A stretch of DNA of 38,529 nt, from IMG/VR virus record IMGVR_UViG_3300033145_000381, positions 1 to 38,529 of that record. The stretch is one strand, 5' to 3'. How positions within the stretch are numbered: the stretch's first letter is position 1; every line of letters starts with the position of its first letter. This document shows positions 24,213-32,102 of the stretch, piece after piece. Made by a program: the position numbers and the translations under genes. The notes below the pieces were generated by a model. It was not told where the DNA came from and did not search any database. It saw nothing but the letters and a program-made list of their open reading frames with translations. Source of the stretch: a virus.

Positions 24213-24699
24213 AAATCAAGACGTAAAAGAGGCGGCCATACTAATGATTATCGTTTTAGTGTTATTCCTGACGCAGTTAATTAGTTGCGATCCGGCCTTT
24301 TCAGCCGAGAGGAATTATAACAAAGCTGTAATCCATCACACCGATAGCGGATGCTCGACAACGATCGAGGATATCCGCCGGTGGCACGTCGACGAGAATG
24401 GATGGGATGATGTTGGCTATCATCTTGTCATTGCTTGCGACGGATCCATTCTCCCAGGGCGAGACTATTACAAGAAAGGCGCCCATGCCCGGGGCCGCAA
24501 TCATTGGGCCGGGATTGCTTTAATTGGTAAAGAAAGTTTTACCGATGCACAAATAACAACACTCCTCATGCTTTTACCGGCTCTCCATATTACGGAGGCA
24601 GAAGGGCATCACGAACAATGCCCAGGACCGGGCATCGATGCCGGCCTCTGGAAGTTAATCAATCACGTCGTATCAGAGCAACGGAGGTTTCCTAAATAA
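24190..24699 (+). CDS. Endolysin: membrane-targeted N-acetylmuramoyl-L-alanine amidase (T7 lysozyme-like)
   Basis: The 169-residue product is an amidase_2 enzyme that cuts the bond between N-acetylmuramic acid and L-alanine. The zinc ligands expected from T7 lysozyme are visible: His49 or His50 in VIHHTDS, His140 in EGHH and Cys144 in QCPGPG, with Tyr77 in VGYHLV. The residue before the Cys is Gln where T7 has a catalytic Lys nearby. Residues 14-33 are hydrophobic, ending DPAFSA, so it is exported or anchored (signal-arrest-release style), unlike cytoplasmic T7 lysozyme. I chose the ATG at 24190, with AAAGGAGG 9 bases upstream, over an upstream in-frame start. It overlaps the previous gene by 23 bases. 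Confidence 0.85.
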   Translation: MEQVDRAKNQDVKEAAILMIIVLVLFLTQLISCDPAFSAERNYNKAVIHHTDSGCSTTIEDIRRWHVDENGWDDVGYHLVIACDGSILPGRDYYKKGAHARGRNHWAGIALIGKESFTDAQITTLLMLLPALHITEAEGHHEQCPGPGIDAGLWKLINHVVSEQRRFPK

Positions 24700-24875
24700 T
24701 GGACGATGCTATCGTTGAGAAATTGATATCAAATATCAAGAGAGAGATCCGGGAGCTTACCAGGACGGAACACATAGAGCCGACTTATCTTGACTTTATT
24801 GAATGTCCTTTGGACATTGTGAATGAGACGATCGACGGAGAATATGACAAAGCAAAAAGGGGGATCCTCGAATGA
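24699..24875 (+). CDS. Small acidic protein, unknown (58 residues)
   Basis: The frame starts at an ATG sharing a base with the endolysin stop, has GGAGG upstream at 24682-24686, and ends in TGA overlapping the next ATG by 4 bases. That tight fit supports a real gene. The product is helical and charged (KRGILE end, LTRTEHIEPTYLDFIECPLD middle) with no motif I know. Confidence 0.6.
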   Translation: MDDAIVEKLISNIKREIRELTRTEHIEPTYLDFIECPLDIVNETIDGEYDKAKRGILE

Positions 24876-26995
24876 GCCTAGTAAACTTTATCTGTCCGGA
24901 CGGAGGGAGGATCTCCGTTGATAAATGCCTACAACAAGGCGGTTGTCGCATGGGAGATCGATGCGCAACTCGTCCCTACCTAATGATGGCCAAAACAGAA
25001 AGACCGGTAAGAGCAAAATGTATTAAGTGCGGAGAGATCTATTCTCATCCGCCAGGGAGCCAAAAGTTTTTCTTTAAGTGCGATTATTGCAACGGCGATG
25101 TTGAGTATCTACCATCAACGACGCAGTTGATCCAGGGAACAAAAGCAGCTTTCCTTAAACTAACAACCGACTTTAGTATCTCTCCGGATGGCCGGGCCTT
25201 TATGATTACAGGGACCAAAGGACACTCGGCTCTCGAGAGTTTCGAGGATGAATTAAGTTTTGTCGAGGAGAAGTTTGAGGATGCAAACGAAACAGGAATT
25301 GCAGACGTATTGACCGTTGAGGATGGCGAGACTATCCTTTCCGATTATAAGGTGTCTGGATCCTACAAAGTGGCCAAAGCTCTCGGGTTTGTAACGGTTG
25401 CCGAGCCTATCGATGGAGAGTTTTTCAAGTCCGGTCCAAGAAAAGGCGAGCAGAAAACTCGCAAAGTTGTCCGGAGGATCCTCAAGGAGATCGATCGCTT
25501 TGAGTGGGCCTTGCAGTTGAACAAATACAGGATCGAATACGAGAAGCGTGGATTTAAAGTCGACAAGATGAAAATCCAATGCGTTGTCCGGGATGGTAAC
25601 ACCTACATCGCAAGGCAAAGAGGAGTCTTTCGCAACGTCTATTATTTCGATATCGAGAGATTGGACGATCAATTTGTTTTAGACTACTTTGCAAAAAAGA
25701 AAAAGGATCTCTTGTTGGCCCTAAAGATTGGTCGATGGGATCCGATTTGTAGCAACCTTGAGTGTTGGGATGGACTCAAGTGCGCCTCATATTGCGAGTG
25801 CGCTGCGAGCTGTCCTCAAGGTAAATATTTAATGAGGGAAAAACTAAAGGAGGGTGATACTATGCCAATCAAAGGCCTATCAGAAACAAGGCGCTTGCCG
25901 AGGATGGGAAAACTTAGGCTCGGAGTGATGGTCGAAAGTCCGGGGAAAAATTCATATCCAAAAGAAGTGAAACATTTTATCCTGGATCCGGCTGTTGCCA
26001 ATCCAGAAGAACATAAAAAGCTCATCGATATTTTTGAGTCCAAGTATGGAAAAGAGCCGACCTCGATCGATATCATGTTTCCGGTCGCAGATCTTGAGCA
26101 TATCTTTCCGCAGTATTACAAGAGTTATGGCTCCGGATCTCTAATGAAATGCAAGGGCGATGGATCAAAGGCGGAGACAAACGACCAGGAGTATATGTCA
26201 AAGCTAAAAAACATCGGGGACGGCGACTTTGGAAAGATCGTCGAGTGCGCCGGCAAAAATTGCCCTTACTATATGAGTAAGAAATGCTCCGAGGTCGCAA
26301 CGCTTTCGGTCCTATTGCCGGAGTTGCCGGGATCCGGAGTTTGGCAAGTTTCGACAGGATCTATCCACTCGATCCTCAATCTAAACTCTTGTTTTGATTA
26401 CATCCGTGCGCTTGCCGGACGTTTTCACATGATCCCCTTGAGGTTGGAACGCCGGGAGCAAGCTATCTCTCACGACGGAAAGAAAACAAAGCACTACGTC
26501 CTCCATATCAATCTCGAGCTTTCCTTAAAGGATCTCCAAAATAGAGCAATGATCGATCCGGTTAAGTCCGCTATGGAATTGCCGCCGATCGCCGACGAGG
26601 CAAAAGATCTCTATCTCGAACATAACGAGACGATCAATCCGGAAACGCCTCCGATTGAGCCGGAAGTTGTCGACTCGGAGTCTCCTCCGCCTCAACCTCT
26701 CCCGGACCAATTAGGAAATAATGATGGAACAGATCCGGGACCTAACCAAAAGGCTCAAAAGACTACGCAGCCGGCCGGATGGGACGATGATCCGACTCCG
26801 GAACAAGCCGAGCTTGCAATGCAAATCGAGGCGGCAATCAAAGAGTGTGAAACAACCGTGATCCTTAACGGAGTAAAGGGGCATTTCGAGCCTCACTTTA
26901 GAAAGGACTCTAAGGATCTTACAGGGAAGCAGCGCCAAGATCTAAACGAAACCTTTAAAAAACACGCAGCAGTTTTGATCGAGGATAAGAAATAA
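24872..26995 (+). CDS. Fusion of a Cas4/RecB-like PD-(D/E)XK nuclease with a gp3-like recombination-directionality-type domain
   Basis: The 707-residue protein joins two domains that I would expect as separate neighbours. Residues 1-330: an N-terminal Cys-rich part (C8, C19, C25, C31 and the pairs 50/53 and 70/73), His118, the nuclease motif GIAD (Asp145) ... SDYK (Asp158, Lys160), then QLNKYR (215-220), and a Cys cluster near 292-315 that may hold metal. From Met331: LPRMGKLRLGVMVESPGKNS, MFPVADLEHIFPQ, an S-x-x-x-KCKGDG block and a CPYYMSKKC block resemble phage gp3-like RDF proteins. A Pro-rich linker and an acidic helical tail follow. The nuclease probably processes DNA ends for recombination; no integrase is present for an RDF to act on. 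An internal start exists at 25862. Confidence 0.75.
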   Translation: MSLVNFICPDGGRISVDKCLQQGGCRMGDRCATRPYLMMAKTERPVRAKCIKCGEIYSHPPGSQKFFFKCDYCNGDVEYLPSTTQLIQGTKAAFLKLTTDFSISPDGRAFMITGTKGHSALESFEDELSFVEEKFEDANETGIADVLTVEDGETILSDYKVSGSYKVAKALGFVTVAEPIDGEFFKSGPRKGEQKTRKVVRRILKEIDRFEWALQLNKYRIEYEKRGFKVDKMKIQCVVRDGNTYIARQRGVFRNVYYFDIERLDDQFVLDYFAKKKKDLLLALKIGRWDPICSNLECWDGLKCASYCECAASCPQGKYLMREKLKEGDTMPIKGLSETRRLPRMGKLRLGVMVESPGKNSYPKEVKHFILDPAVANPEEHKKLIDIFESKYGKEPTSIDIMFPVADLEHIFPQYYKSYGSGSLMKCKGDGSKAETNDQEYMSKLKNIGDGDFGKIVECAGKNCPYYMSKKCSEVATLSVLLPELPGSGVWQVSTGSIHSILNLNSCFDYIRALAGRFHMIPLRLERREQAISHDGKKTKHYVLHINLELSLKDLQNRAMIDPVKSAMELPPIADEAKDLYLEHNETINPETPPIEPEVVDSESPPPQPLPDQLGNNDGTDPGPNQKAQKTTQPAGWDDDPTPEQAELAMQIEAAIKECETTVILNGVKGHFEPHFRKDSKDLTGKQRQDLNETFKKHAAVLIEDKK
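25846..25864 (+). promoter_or_regulatory. Internal ribosome binding site and in-frame start inside the fused nuclease-RDF gene
   Basis: AAAGGAGG at 25846-25853 is followed, 8 bases later, by an ATG (25862-25864) in the same frame, at codon 331 of the long gene, where the RDF-like domain begins (MPIKGLSETRR). It is one of the best ribosome sites in the window. It would yield a 377-residue protein from 25862 to 26995 as well as the full-length fusion. This looks like a former gene start kept after loss of the upstream stop. Confidence 0.75.
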
Positions 26996-27195
26996 TGGAC
27001 CGGCCTATATTAGAGTCGAGCCAAGTCTACGGCGGAGGACCTTATTGTAATCCGTCAGATCATCCGGCCGAAAGGCCGGAGGATCAAGGTCCATTTATCT
27101 GCGGCTATTGCAATGAGCGAGAAGTCAAAGAGGATGGAGACATTTGTCCGGAATGTTTCTCAGGAATGGAGGATAAAGAAGATGAAAAAAATTGA
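26995..27195 (+). CDS. Small zinc-ribbon protein
   Basis: A 66-residue protein with two CxxC pairs (CGYC and CPEC, 16 residues apart) and an acidic C-terminus. The ATG shares one base with the previous stop. It overlaps the next gene by 14 bases. Such zinc ribbons occur in phage early regions; no specific role can be read from it. Confidence 0.6.
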   Translation: MDRPILESSQVYGGGPYCNPSDHPAERPEDQGPFICGYCNEREVKEDGDICPECFSGMEDKEDEKN

Positions 27196-27418
27196 CGAAT
27201 TAAAATTGAGGTTAAGAAGTCTCGGGGCGTTTAGCTCTGTCCAGATTAAAGAGATCGGGCATCAGATCTACTTGACGACCGCTTATCGTAGAGTGCAAGA
27301 AATGGTCGCCAGGGGAGATACTTTTATGAGGATCCCTGCGGCAGAGTGTATCTTGAGAGGGTTGGTTAGGAAAGACAACAAGCGGATTGCCTGGTTTGAA
27401 TTAAAGGGGGGATCTTGA
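27182..27418 (+). CDS. Small winged-helix-like DNA-binding protein
   Basis: The 78-residue product starts at the ATG at 27182 (GGAGG upstream) rather than 23 codons earlier in frame. It is basic and has a helix-turn-helix-like part (SSVQIKEIGHQIYLTTAYRR) followed by a segment with RGLVRKDNKRIAWFEL that could be a wing. This layout fits a small winged-helix regulator, placed just before RusA and overlapping its start. Target unknown. Confidence 0.5.
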   Translation: MKKIDELKLRLRSLGAFSSVQIKEIGHQIYLTTAYRRVQEMVARGDTFMRIPAAECILRGLVRKDNKRIAWFELKGGS

Positions 27419-27807
27419 TTAGATCGTATGAACTTGTCCCGGTCGCAAAGCCTCGAATGACACAACGAGATCGATGGTATAAGCGTCCGGCAACAAAAAA
27501 GTATTGGGATTTTAAAGAGAGAGTCCAGGGGTTTAGGATCGACGTCCCCGAGTCCGGATCTCATATTCTCTTTATTCTTCCGATGCCGGCATCTTGGTCG
27601 AAGAAGAAGAAAGCGGCTATGTATGGAACTCCACACCAACAAAAGCCGGATAAAGACAATCTCGAAAAAGCATTGTTAGACGCTATATTTGACGACGATG
27701 CTCATGTTTGGGATAGTCGAGTCTCAAAGTTGTGGGGATATACCGGGATGATTGTTATCGAGGAAGATTGCGAGATCCCTTTTAGCATTTCCAATATGTT
27801 ATCTTGA
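27415..27807 (+). CDS. rusA: RusA-like Holliday junction resolvase
   Basis: The 130-residue product carries the RusA signature KPDKDNLEKALLDAIFDDDA, residues 77-96, with the conserved Asp79, Asp81, Asn82, Lys85 and the later Asp cluster that holds magnesium. RusA dimers resolve Holliday junctions and branched DNA made during recombination-dependent phage replication. The start is a TTG at 27415 overlapping the preceding TGA, with AAGGGGGG upstream; no later ATG would keep the N-terminal strand. It sits with a nuclease and an SMC-like ATPase, forming a recombination group. Confidence 0.88.
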   Translation: MIRSYELVPVAKPRMTQRDRWYKRPATKKYWDFKERVQGFRIDVPESGSHILFILPMPASWSKKKKAAMYGTPHQQKPDKDNLEKALLDAIFDDDAHVWDSRVSKLWGYTGMIVIEEDCEIPFSISNMLS

Positions 27808-27819
27808 AAGGAGTTAATT

Positions 27820-28203
27820 TTGTCGAGAGAATATGGAAAGGTCCTATTTTTAGATAAAGAAATGACTCAAGGGGACGTTAATCAAATGGTCCAATTTTTT
27901 AGGGCGCATGATCTATTCATCGACGCAATATCCCCGGAAGGATTGATGCAGGTCCCAAACGAGAGATTGTTTGATTACATGATGGATCCTTATAAATATA
28001 TGGCTGCTCGTCATGGAATTAGTCGAGAGGCTTACGTTGAATGGGTAGATCATTACAACGAGCCTCTATGTAAAGCAACAACGAAAAAAGGGAGGCGTTG
28101 TCGATCTATGTCTTACATCCCTATGGATCCGGTTAAGTATTTTGAAGAAGGAGACCGGGTAAAATACTGTGTTCAACATTATAAAATGTATGGAAGGAGC
28201 TAA
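27820..28203 (+). CDS. Protein with C-terminal CxxxTxxGxxC zinc motif
   Basis: The 127-residue product starts at a TTG (27820) seven bases after AAAGGAG. Its C-terminal 45 residues hold CKATTKKGRRC followed by KYCVQHYK, a compact zinc site seen in many phage proteins near HNH and RusA genes. The N-terminal part is helical. No catalytic residues are clear; function unknown. Confidence 0.55.
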   Translation: MSREYGKVLFLDKEMTQGDVNQMVQFFRAHDLFIDAISPEGLMQVPNERLFDYMMDPYKYMAARHGISREAYVEWVDHYNEPLCKATTKKGRRCRSMSYIPMDPVKYFEEGDRVKYCVQHYKMYGRS

Positions 28204-28205
28204 TA

Positions 28206-28412
28206 ATGGGGAGAGATTATCAACCGTCAACGTGCCGCTCTTGCGGCGCTAAAATCATGTGGGTTGAAACGAAAAAAGGTAAGAATATGCCGATCGACCA
28301 CAACGAGAATCTCGAGAGTCTTTGGGCCGAGAGGACAAAGCCGATGTTTGATGCCGAGTCCATGACGTCACATTTCGACACTTGTCCGAACGCATCGGAT
28401 CATCGGCGATGA
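28206..28412 (+). CDS. Small zinc-finger protein
   Basis: A 68-residue protein with CRSCGAKIMWVETKKGKNMP and a later SHFDTCP, the common phage ribbon in which CxxC and H-x3-C bind zinc. GAAGGAG precedes the ATG. It overlaps the next small gene by 4 bases (ATGA). Function unknown. Confidence 0.6.
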   Translation: MGRDYQPSTCRSCGAKIMWVETKKGKNMPIDHNENLESLWAERTKPMFDAESMTSHFDTCPNASDHRR

Positions 28413-28561
28413 GCATATTTACTTACTACTTTAAACTTTTATTTACACCCGAGCCGATCGCTCCAATAGTGATCGTTGTCTTTGGCGGCTTGATGTTTTG
28501 GGCCGGCCATAGTAAGAGAGGAAAACATGAAAATAATACAGTTAAACGCACAGAACATTAA
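28409..28561 (+). CDS. Small membrane protein (50 residues)
   Basis: The frame opens with ATGA overlapping the previous stop and encodes a hydrophobic segment (APIVIVVFGGLMFWAG) followed by a basic tail (HSKRGKH). Its end overlaps the ATPase start by 35 bases. The organisation is typical of a small coupled membrane gene; no function is assignable. Confidence 0.5.
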   Translation: MSIFTYYFKLLFTPEPIAPIVIVVFGGLMFWAGHSKRGKHENNTVKRTEH

Positions 28562-29789
28562 GAACCTAAAAGCAGTTGAGATCCGGCCGGATGGATCCGC
28601 CGTTGTATTAGAGGGAAAGAACGGCGCCGGCAAGAGTGCGATCCTTGATGCAATCTTTACAACGCTAACCGGCAAACGTCTCGAGGATCCTATCCGGCAC
28701 GGCGAGTCGAAAGCTCAAGTTGTTGTCGACCTGGGAGATCTCCTTGTTACAAAATCCTGGACTCAAAAAGGCGAATATCTCAAGGTTGCCAACAAGGACG
28801 GCGCAGAGTATGGCTCTCCGCAACAAAAGCTCAACGAGAGAATCGGGAGCTTGTCGTTTGATCCCCTGTCATTTAAGTCTCTGAAAGATCAAGGTCAAGT
28901 CGATTATTTACAGGATCTCGTCGGGCTTGATTTTACTGAGTCTCTTGATAAGGAAAAGGCCGCCTTTGATGAGAGGACGGCTGTCAACCGGGTTGTTAAA
29001 AACCTGGCCGTTGAGATCTCAAATATGGATCCGGCGGATCCGAAAACGGCAACCGAGGAAATCTCTATGGCCGCAGCGCTTTCCGTACTTAAAGATCTAA
29101 AGCGCTGGAAAGAGGAGTATAATGCGAGCCTTGATGCAAGAGATCAAAAGGAGGAGGACGTCGAGGATGCAAAAAGGCAAATCATCGATCGGGAAAAACG
29201 GATCGAATTATTAAAGGAAGAAATTGTCGAATTTAACGCCGTCCTTGTTGATAGACAAAAGATCTTATCCGATCACGTCTTGCCAAAGGAGATCATGGAC
29301 GGACAAATCGAGAAAGCCGAGGACGGCTTGCAGAACCTCGAGGCGACCAACATCAGGATCCGGGCAGCCAATACTTATAAAGAAAAAAGATCCTCTTATG
29401 AGGGCGCTTGTAAGGACGCCGACGAGCTTACGAAAATGATTGATGAGTACAAGGCGATCCGAGGCCGTATGCTTAAAGATGCAAACTATCCGGTCCCTGG
29501 CCTATCGATCACGGAGCAAGGCGTCGACTACAACGGCGTATTATTTACCAGGCTATCAACCGGTCAACAAGTGAAAGTCTCAACAGCGATCGCTATGGCC
29601 TTAAATCCGGATCTCCGGGTAATCTTGATCCGAGAGGGATCCTTGCTTGACCGTGAGGGCCTCGAGTCGGTTGTCGAAATGGCAAAGGATAAGGATTATC
29701 AAATCTGGATCGAAAAAGTTGCCGACGAAAAATCCTCCGGGATCTTCATCGAGGATGGATCCGTCAGGGAGGGGGAAGCAGTTGTTTAG
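28527..29789 (+). CDS. RecF/SMC-like AAA ATPase
   Basis: The 420-residue product has Walker A GKNGAGKS (residues 30-37), a central coiled coil (about 190-310) and a C-terminal LSTGQQVKVSTAIAMAL signature around 342-358. The Walker B position reads VILIREGSLLD, without the usual Asp-Glu pair; this R-(D/E)-G-S-L-L-D form recurs in phage ATPases of this type, so it may still hydrolyse ATP. Relatives act on DNA ends or gaps in repair and recombination. GAGAGGAAAA precedes the ATG. It follows RusA and the Cas4-like nuclease gene in the same transcription unit, which supports a recombination role. Confidence 0.82.
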   Translation: MKIIQLNAQNIKNLKAVEIRPDGSAVVLEGKNGAGKSAILDAIFTTLTGKRLEDPIRHGESKAQVVVDLGDLLVTKSWTQKGEYLKVANKDGAEYGSPQQKLNERIGSLSFDPLSFKSLKDQGQVDYLQDLVGLDFTESLDKEKAAFDERTAVNRVVKNLAVEISNMDPADPKTATEEISMAAALSVLKDLKRWKEEYNASLDARDQKEEDVEDAKRQIIDREKRIELLKEEIVEFNAVLVDRQKILSDHVLPKEIMDGQIEKAEDGLQNLEATNIRIRAANTYKEKRSSYEGACKDADELTKMIDEYKAIRGRMLKDANYPVPGLSITEQGVDYNGVLFTRLSTGQQVKVSTAIAMALNPDLRVILIREGSLLDREGLESVVEMAKDKDYQIWIEKVADEKSSGIFIEDGSVREGEAVV

Positions 29790-30231
29790 GTCCTACAAAC
29801 AAACAGATCGATCGAGCTGTGTTGCCTGTGTTGCCGCTATGGCAACCGGCACGTCCCCGGAGACTTTTGTCGCATATGTAAAGGCAATCCATCCGGGAGA
29901 GGACGTCAAGCCGCCGTATTCGGATATCGATCTGCAAAAATACCTCCTACAATTCGACACGATTATAGGAGTAGGCGCCGGGACCGTCTCAAAGGACAAC
30001 GACGGAGAGTTGTTTGGAGAGGCATCCTTCAATATAAAGGAGTACCCGGCTTATGTGTCCGTTAAGTCCGAACGAGACGAGCAGTACGAACACGCTTTAT
30101 ATTGGGATGGATCGCAACTTTGGGATCCTAATCCAATGAGCGCAGATGGCCGGGATCCACTATCTTATCAGATCGTCGGATGGTGGCCGGTTATTGAGTT
30201 AAAGCATAAAGTTTTACCGCCGTTAAATTAA
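29782..30231 (+). CDS. C39-like cysteine-peptidase-fold protein
   Basis: From the TTG at 29782 (GGGAGGGGGAAG upstream) the 149-residue product opens FRSYKQTDRSSCVACVAAMA, with a Cys at the start of a helix, and later has EHALYWDGSQLWDPNP. The order Cys ... His ... Asp matches the catalytic triad of papain-like C39 peptidases. Such proteins may cut or bind host targets, or be inactive. It overlaps the ATPase gene by 8 bases. The fold call is from motif order, so moderate. Confidence 0.6.
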   Translation: MFRSYKQTDRSSCVACVAAMATGTSPETFVAYVKAIHPGEDVKPPYSDIDLQKYLLQFDTIIGVGAGTVSKDNDGELFGEASFNIKEYPAYVSVKSERDEQYEHALYWDGSQLWDPNPMSADGRDPLSYQIVGWWPVIELKHKVLPPLN

Positions 30232-30264
30232 ACCGTATCACTAACCAGGAAAGGAAAAACCAAA

Positions 30265-30915
30265 ATGAAAGAGCTAGTATTTCCAACACCGCACGGACCG
30301 GTTGTATTGCGTCCTCGCCAAGTTATTAAGGCGGAGGGTATTTACTTTATGATCGAGTCTGTGAACGAAGTACGAAACGGCCGGCAACTCCGGGCGTATC
30401 AGTTGAACGAGGCCGATGCGCTCAAGTATTATGTTCCGACCGCTCCGGCCGTAGCAGCACCGACGGCCGGCCAGGTCCCGGCTCATGTAGCGCAAACGGT
30501 CCCGGAGACAACACCGGCAGCAGCCGCAGCACCGGCCGCACCGGCAACACCGCCTCCGGCTGCGGCAATACCGCCTCCGGCAACGCCTGGCCAAGTCCCA
30601 GGGGCAGAGGCAGCACGTCCGGGAGAGGTCCCAACGGAACCGGCTCCGGAAGCGGCTCCTCCTGGGGAGGTCCCGGCATCGATGGTGCCAGGAACCGGCA
30701 ACCCGGAAGATGGTCCGAAACCGATCCAGGGTTTGACGAAAGAGGAAACTCAAGCCGGCCTTGCGGACGGAAGATACACCCAGGACTCGGAGGGCAATGT
30801 CTTTGCGAACCCGGACGCTCCGTCGGGAGATCCTAGAGACACGCCTAATCATATTATTAACCCGGCGGCTGCGGATAACCTCACGAAAGAGCAAATCCAA
30901 GACGCCCAAAAGTAA
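30265..30915 (+). CDS. Pro/Ala-rich protein with ordered N-terminus
   Basis: Of 216 residues, the first 55 look folded (LVFPTPHGPVVLRPRQVI, then YFMIESVNE). Residues about 60-150 are a Pro/Ala/Thr/Gly repeat tract containing GQVP, GEVP and AAPAAPATPPP, and the end is polar with Asp/Asn and Pro. Such tracts act as flexible spacers. AAGGAAAAACC precedes the ATG at the expected place. No known function; it lies between the peptidase-like and replication-O genes. Confidence 0.5.
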   Translation: MKELVFPTPHGPVVLRPRQVIKAEGIYFMIESVNEVRNGRQLRAYQLNEADALKYYVPTAPAVAAPTAGQVPAHVAQTVPETTPAAAAAPAAPATPPPAAAIPPPATPGQVPGAEAARPGEVPTEPAPEAAPPGEVPASMVPGTGNPEDGPKPIQGLTKEETQAGLADGRYTQDSEGNVFANPDAPSGDPRDTPNHIINPAAADNLTKEQIQDAQK

Positions 30916-30924
30916 GAGGAAGTT

Positions 30925-31263
30925 GTGGCCAATCCCCAAGTCGAGAAAGGCCACGTCCGGATCAGCAACGAGTTATTCGATGCGATCATCAATTACAAGG
31001 GATTAACCGGCGTGGATCTAAAACTGATCTTTTTTGTGATCCGTAAAACCTACGGATGGAACCGCAAGAAAGTACAATTTTCCTATGGGGATGTGGCCCG
31101 AGGATGCAATGTCGATCGTGCCGGCGTATTGAAGTCGATACGTCGGCTCGTCGACCAAAAGGTCCTCTTTATTCAGCACACAACCGGGGACCGGAACTCG
31201 AACATAATAGGACTCAACAAAAATTACGATCAATGGATCAATAACGTATCATGGGAGGGATGA
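30925..31263 (+). CDS. Replication protein O-like, DNA-binding domain only
   Basis: The 112-residue product starts at GTG (30925) after GAGGAAG. It reads ANPQVEKGHVRISNELFDAI, then FFVIRKTYGWNRK, the conserved start of the lambda O/Phage_rep_O N-terminal domain, with a winged-helix-like remainder. In lambda this domain binds palindromic iterons at the origin and the C-terminal half recruits P helicase loader. Here the C-terminal half is missing and no P- or DnaC-like gene is visible, so helicase recruitment must come from the host, perhaps through DnaA. A candidate iteron origin lies 2.6-3 kb downstream. Confidence 0.8.
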   Translation: MANPQVEKGHVRISNELFDAIINYKGLTGVDLKLIFFVIRKTYGWNRKKVQFSYGDVARGCNVDRAGVLKSIRRLVDQKVLFIQHTTGDRNSNIIGLNKNYDQWINNVSWEG

Positions 31264-31265
31264 AC

Positions 31266-31916
31266 ATGGAAGTCAAAAAGCCGATTATGGATCAAATTCA
31301 AACGCTCAAAGGGGCCGAGTTTATTTGCGAGTTGCCTGTTTGGGCCAACAGGAAAGGGGCGGAGTTAGTTGCTTATAAAACAACGGTGATCCTACTACAT
31401 AAAGACAAAGAGCCTCATTATCTCGACACGGAGAAAAGGATCTTTGTTAAGGTCGAGAGCGCCGAGATACTCGAACACCTTGCCAAGATTAAGAAGCGCA
31501 AGGATGAGGCTGCGGCCAAAGCGAAGGAAAAAAAGAAGCCGGCAAAAAAGAAAAAGTTGCCGGACGTGCTGCGCTGCAAGAGGACCGTATCGATCTCCGC
31601 TCGGTACAGTTTTACGGTTAAGGAAAGCAGCATCATTGCCAGGGATCTCGGCCGACGCACTATCGATAAGGCCGGAGTCGAGGATGAGAAAAAATCCATC
31701 ATGTCCGATTTTAAGGACCGCCTGGACCGGATCAGTATGGACGTCAATAAATTGTCTCGCAACATCGTCGATGGTTACGAGTATCGAGACTTTAATTGCT
31801 ACATTGTCAAACATTTTAAGGAGAAGGTTAAGCGTTTCCATAACAAGCTCAATGATGAGGTTGTGGATGAGGCGCCGTTGGATCCTTCCGATTATCAGTT
31901 GGACCTCGAGGACTAA
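31266..31916 (+). CDS. Lys-rich protein of unknown function
   Basis: I take the ATG at 31266, with GGGAGGG 6-7 bases upstream, over ATGs at 31251 and 31260, giving 216 residues. The N-terminal 60 residues include CELPVWANRKG, then ILLHKDKEPHYL, shared in outline with a small protein at 32099. A basic low-complexity stretch (AKAKEKKKPAKKKK) and a helical C-terminus follow. It could bind nucleic acid; nothing specific is recognised. Confidence 0.5.
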   Translation: MEVKKPIMDQIQTLKGAEFICELPVWANRKGAELVAYKTTVILLHKDKEPHYLDTEKRIFVKVESAEILEHLAKIKKRKDEAAAKAKEKKKPAKKKKLPDVLRCKRTVSISARYSFTVKESSIIARDLGRRTIDKAGVEDEKKSIMSDFKDRLDRISMDVNKLSRNIVDGYEYRDFNCYIVKHFKEKVKRFHNKLNDEVVDEAPLDPSDYQLDLED

Positions 31917-32102
31917 ATGAAATACTGCGGACTCGCTTATGATGATAAGGCTTTTAAAATTGACGGCCCGGCCTTTGCGTACTCTTTAATGGTAGATGCA
32001 AAACTCAAAGAGGACAGATGCGAGTCCCGGTTTATTAAATGTATAACTCCAATAATCGAAAAGACGGCCGTAATCATGGTCGAAAATGGGCTGTTAAAAT
32101 GA
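31917..32102 (+). CDS. Small protein, unknown
   Basis: The ATG directly follows the previous stop and the TGA overlaps the next ATG by 4 bases, so the frame fits a coupled gene. The 61-residue product has an apparently helical second half (CITPIIEKTAVIMVENGLLK) and two to three cysteines. No motif. Confidence 0.45.
   Translation: MKYCGLAYDDKAFKIDGPAFAYSLMVDAKLKEDRCESRFIKCITPIIEKTAVIMVENGLLK

Noticed and set aside
24872-26995. Presence of an RDF-like domain as proof of lysogeny
   Set aside because: No integrase, attachment-site pair or CI-like repressor was found, and gp3-like proteins occur in phages without integrases.
29830-29846. GTTGCCGCTATGGCAAC inverted repeat resembling the iteron palindrome
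   Set aside because: The spacer is 5 instead of 4 and differs in sequence, it is single, and it lies inside a conserved coding stretch.
30274-30954. 226-codon minus-strand frame opposite the Pro/Ala-rich gene
   Set aside because: Arg/Cys-rich complement of GCC/CCG-rich codons, a typical artefact.
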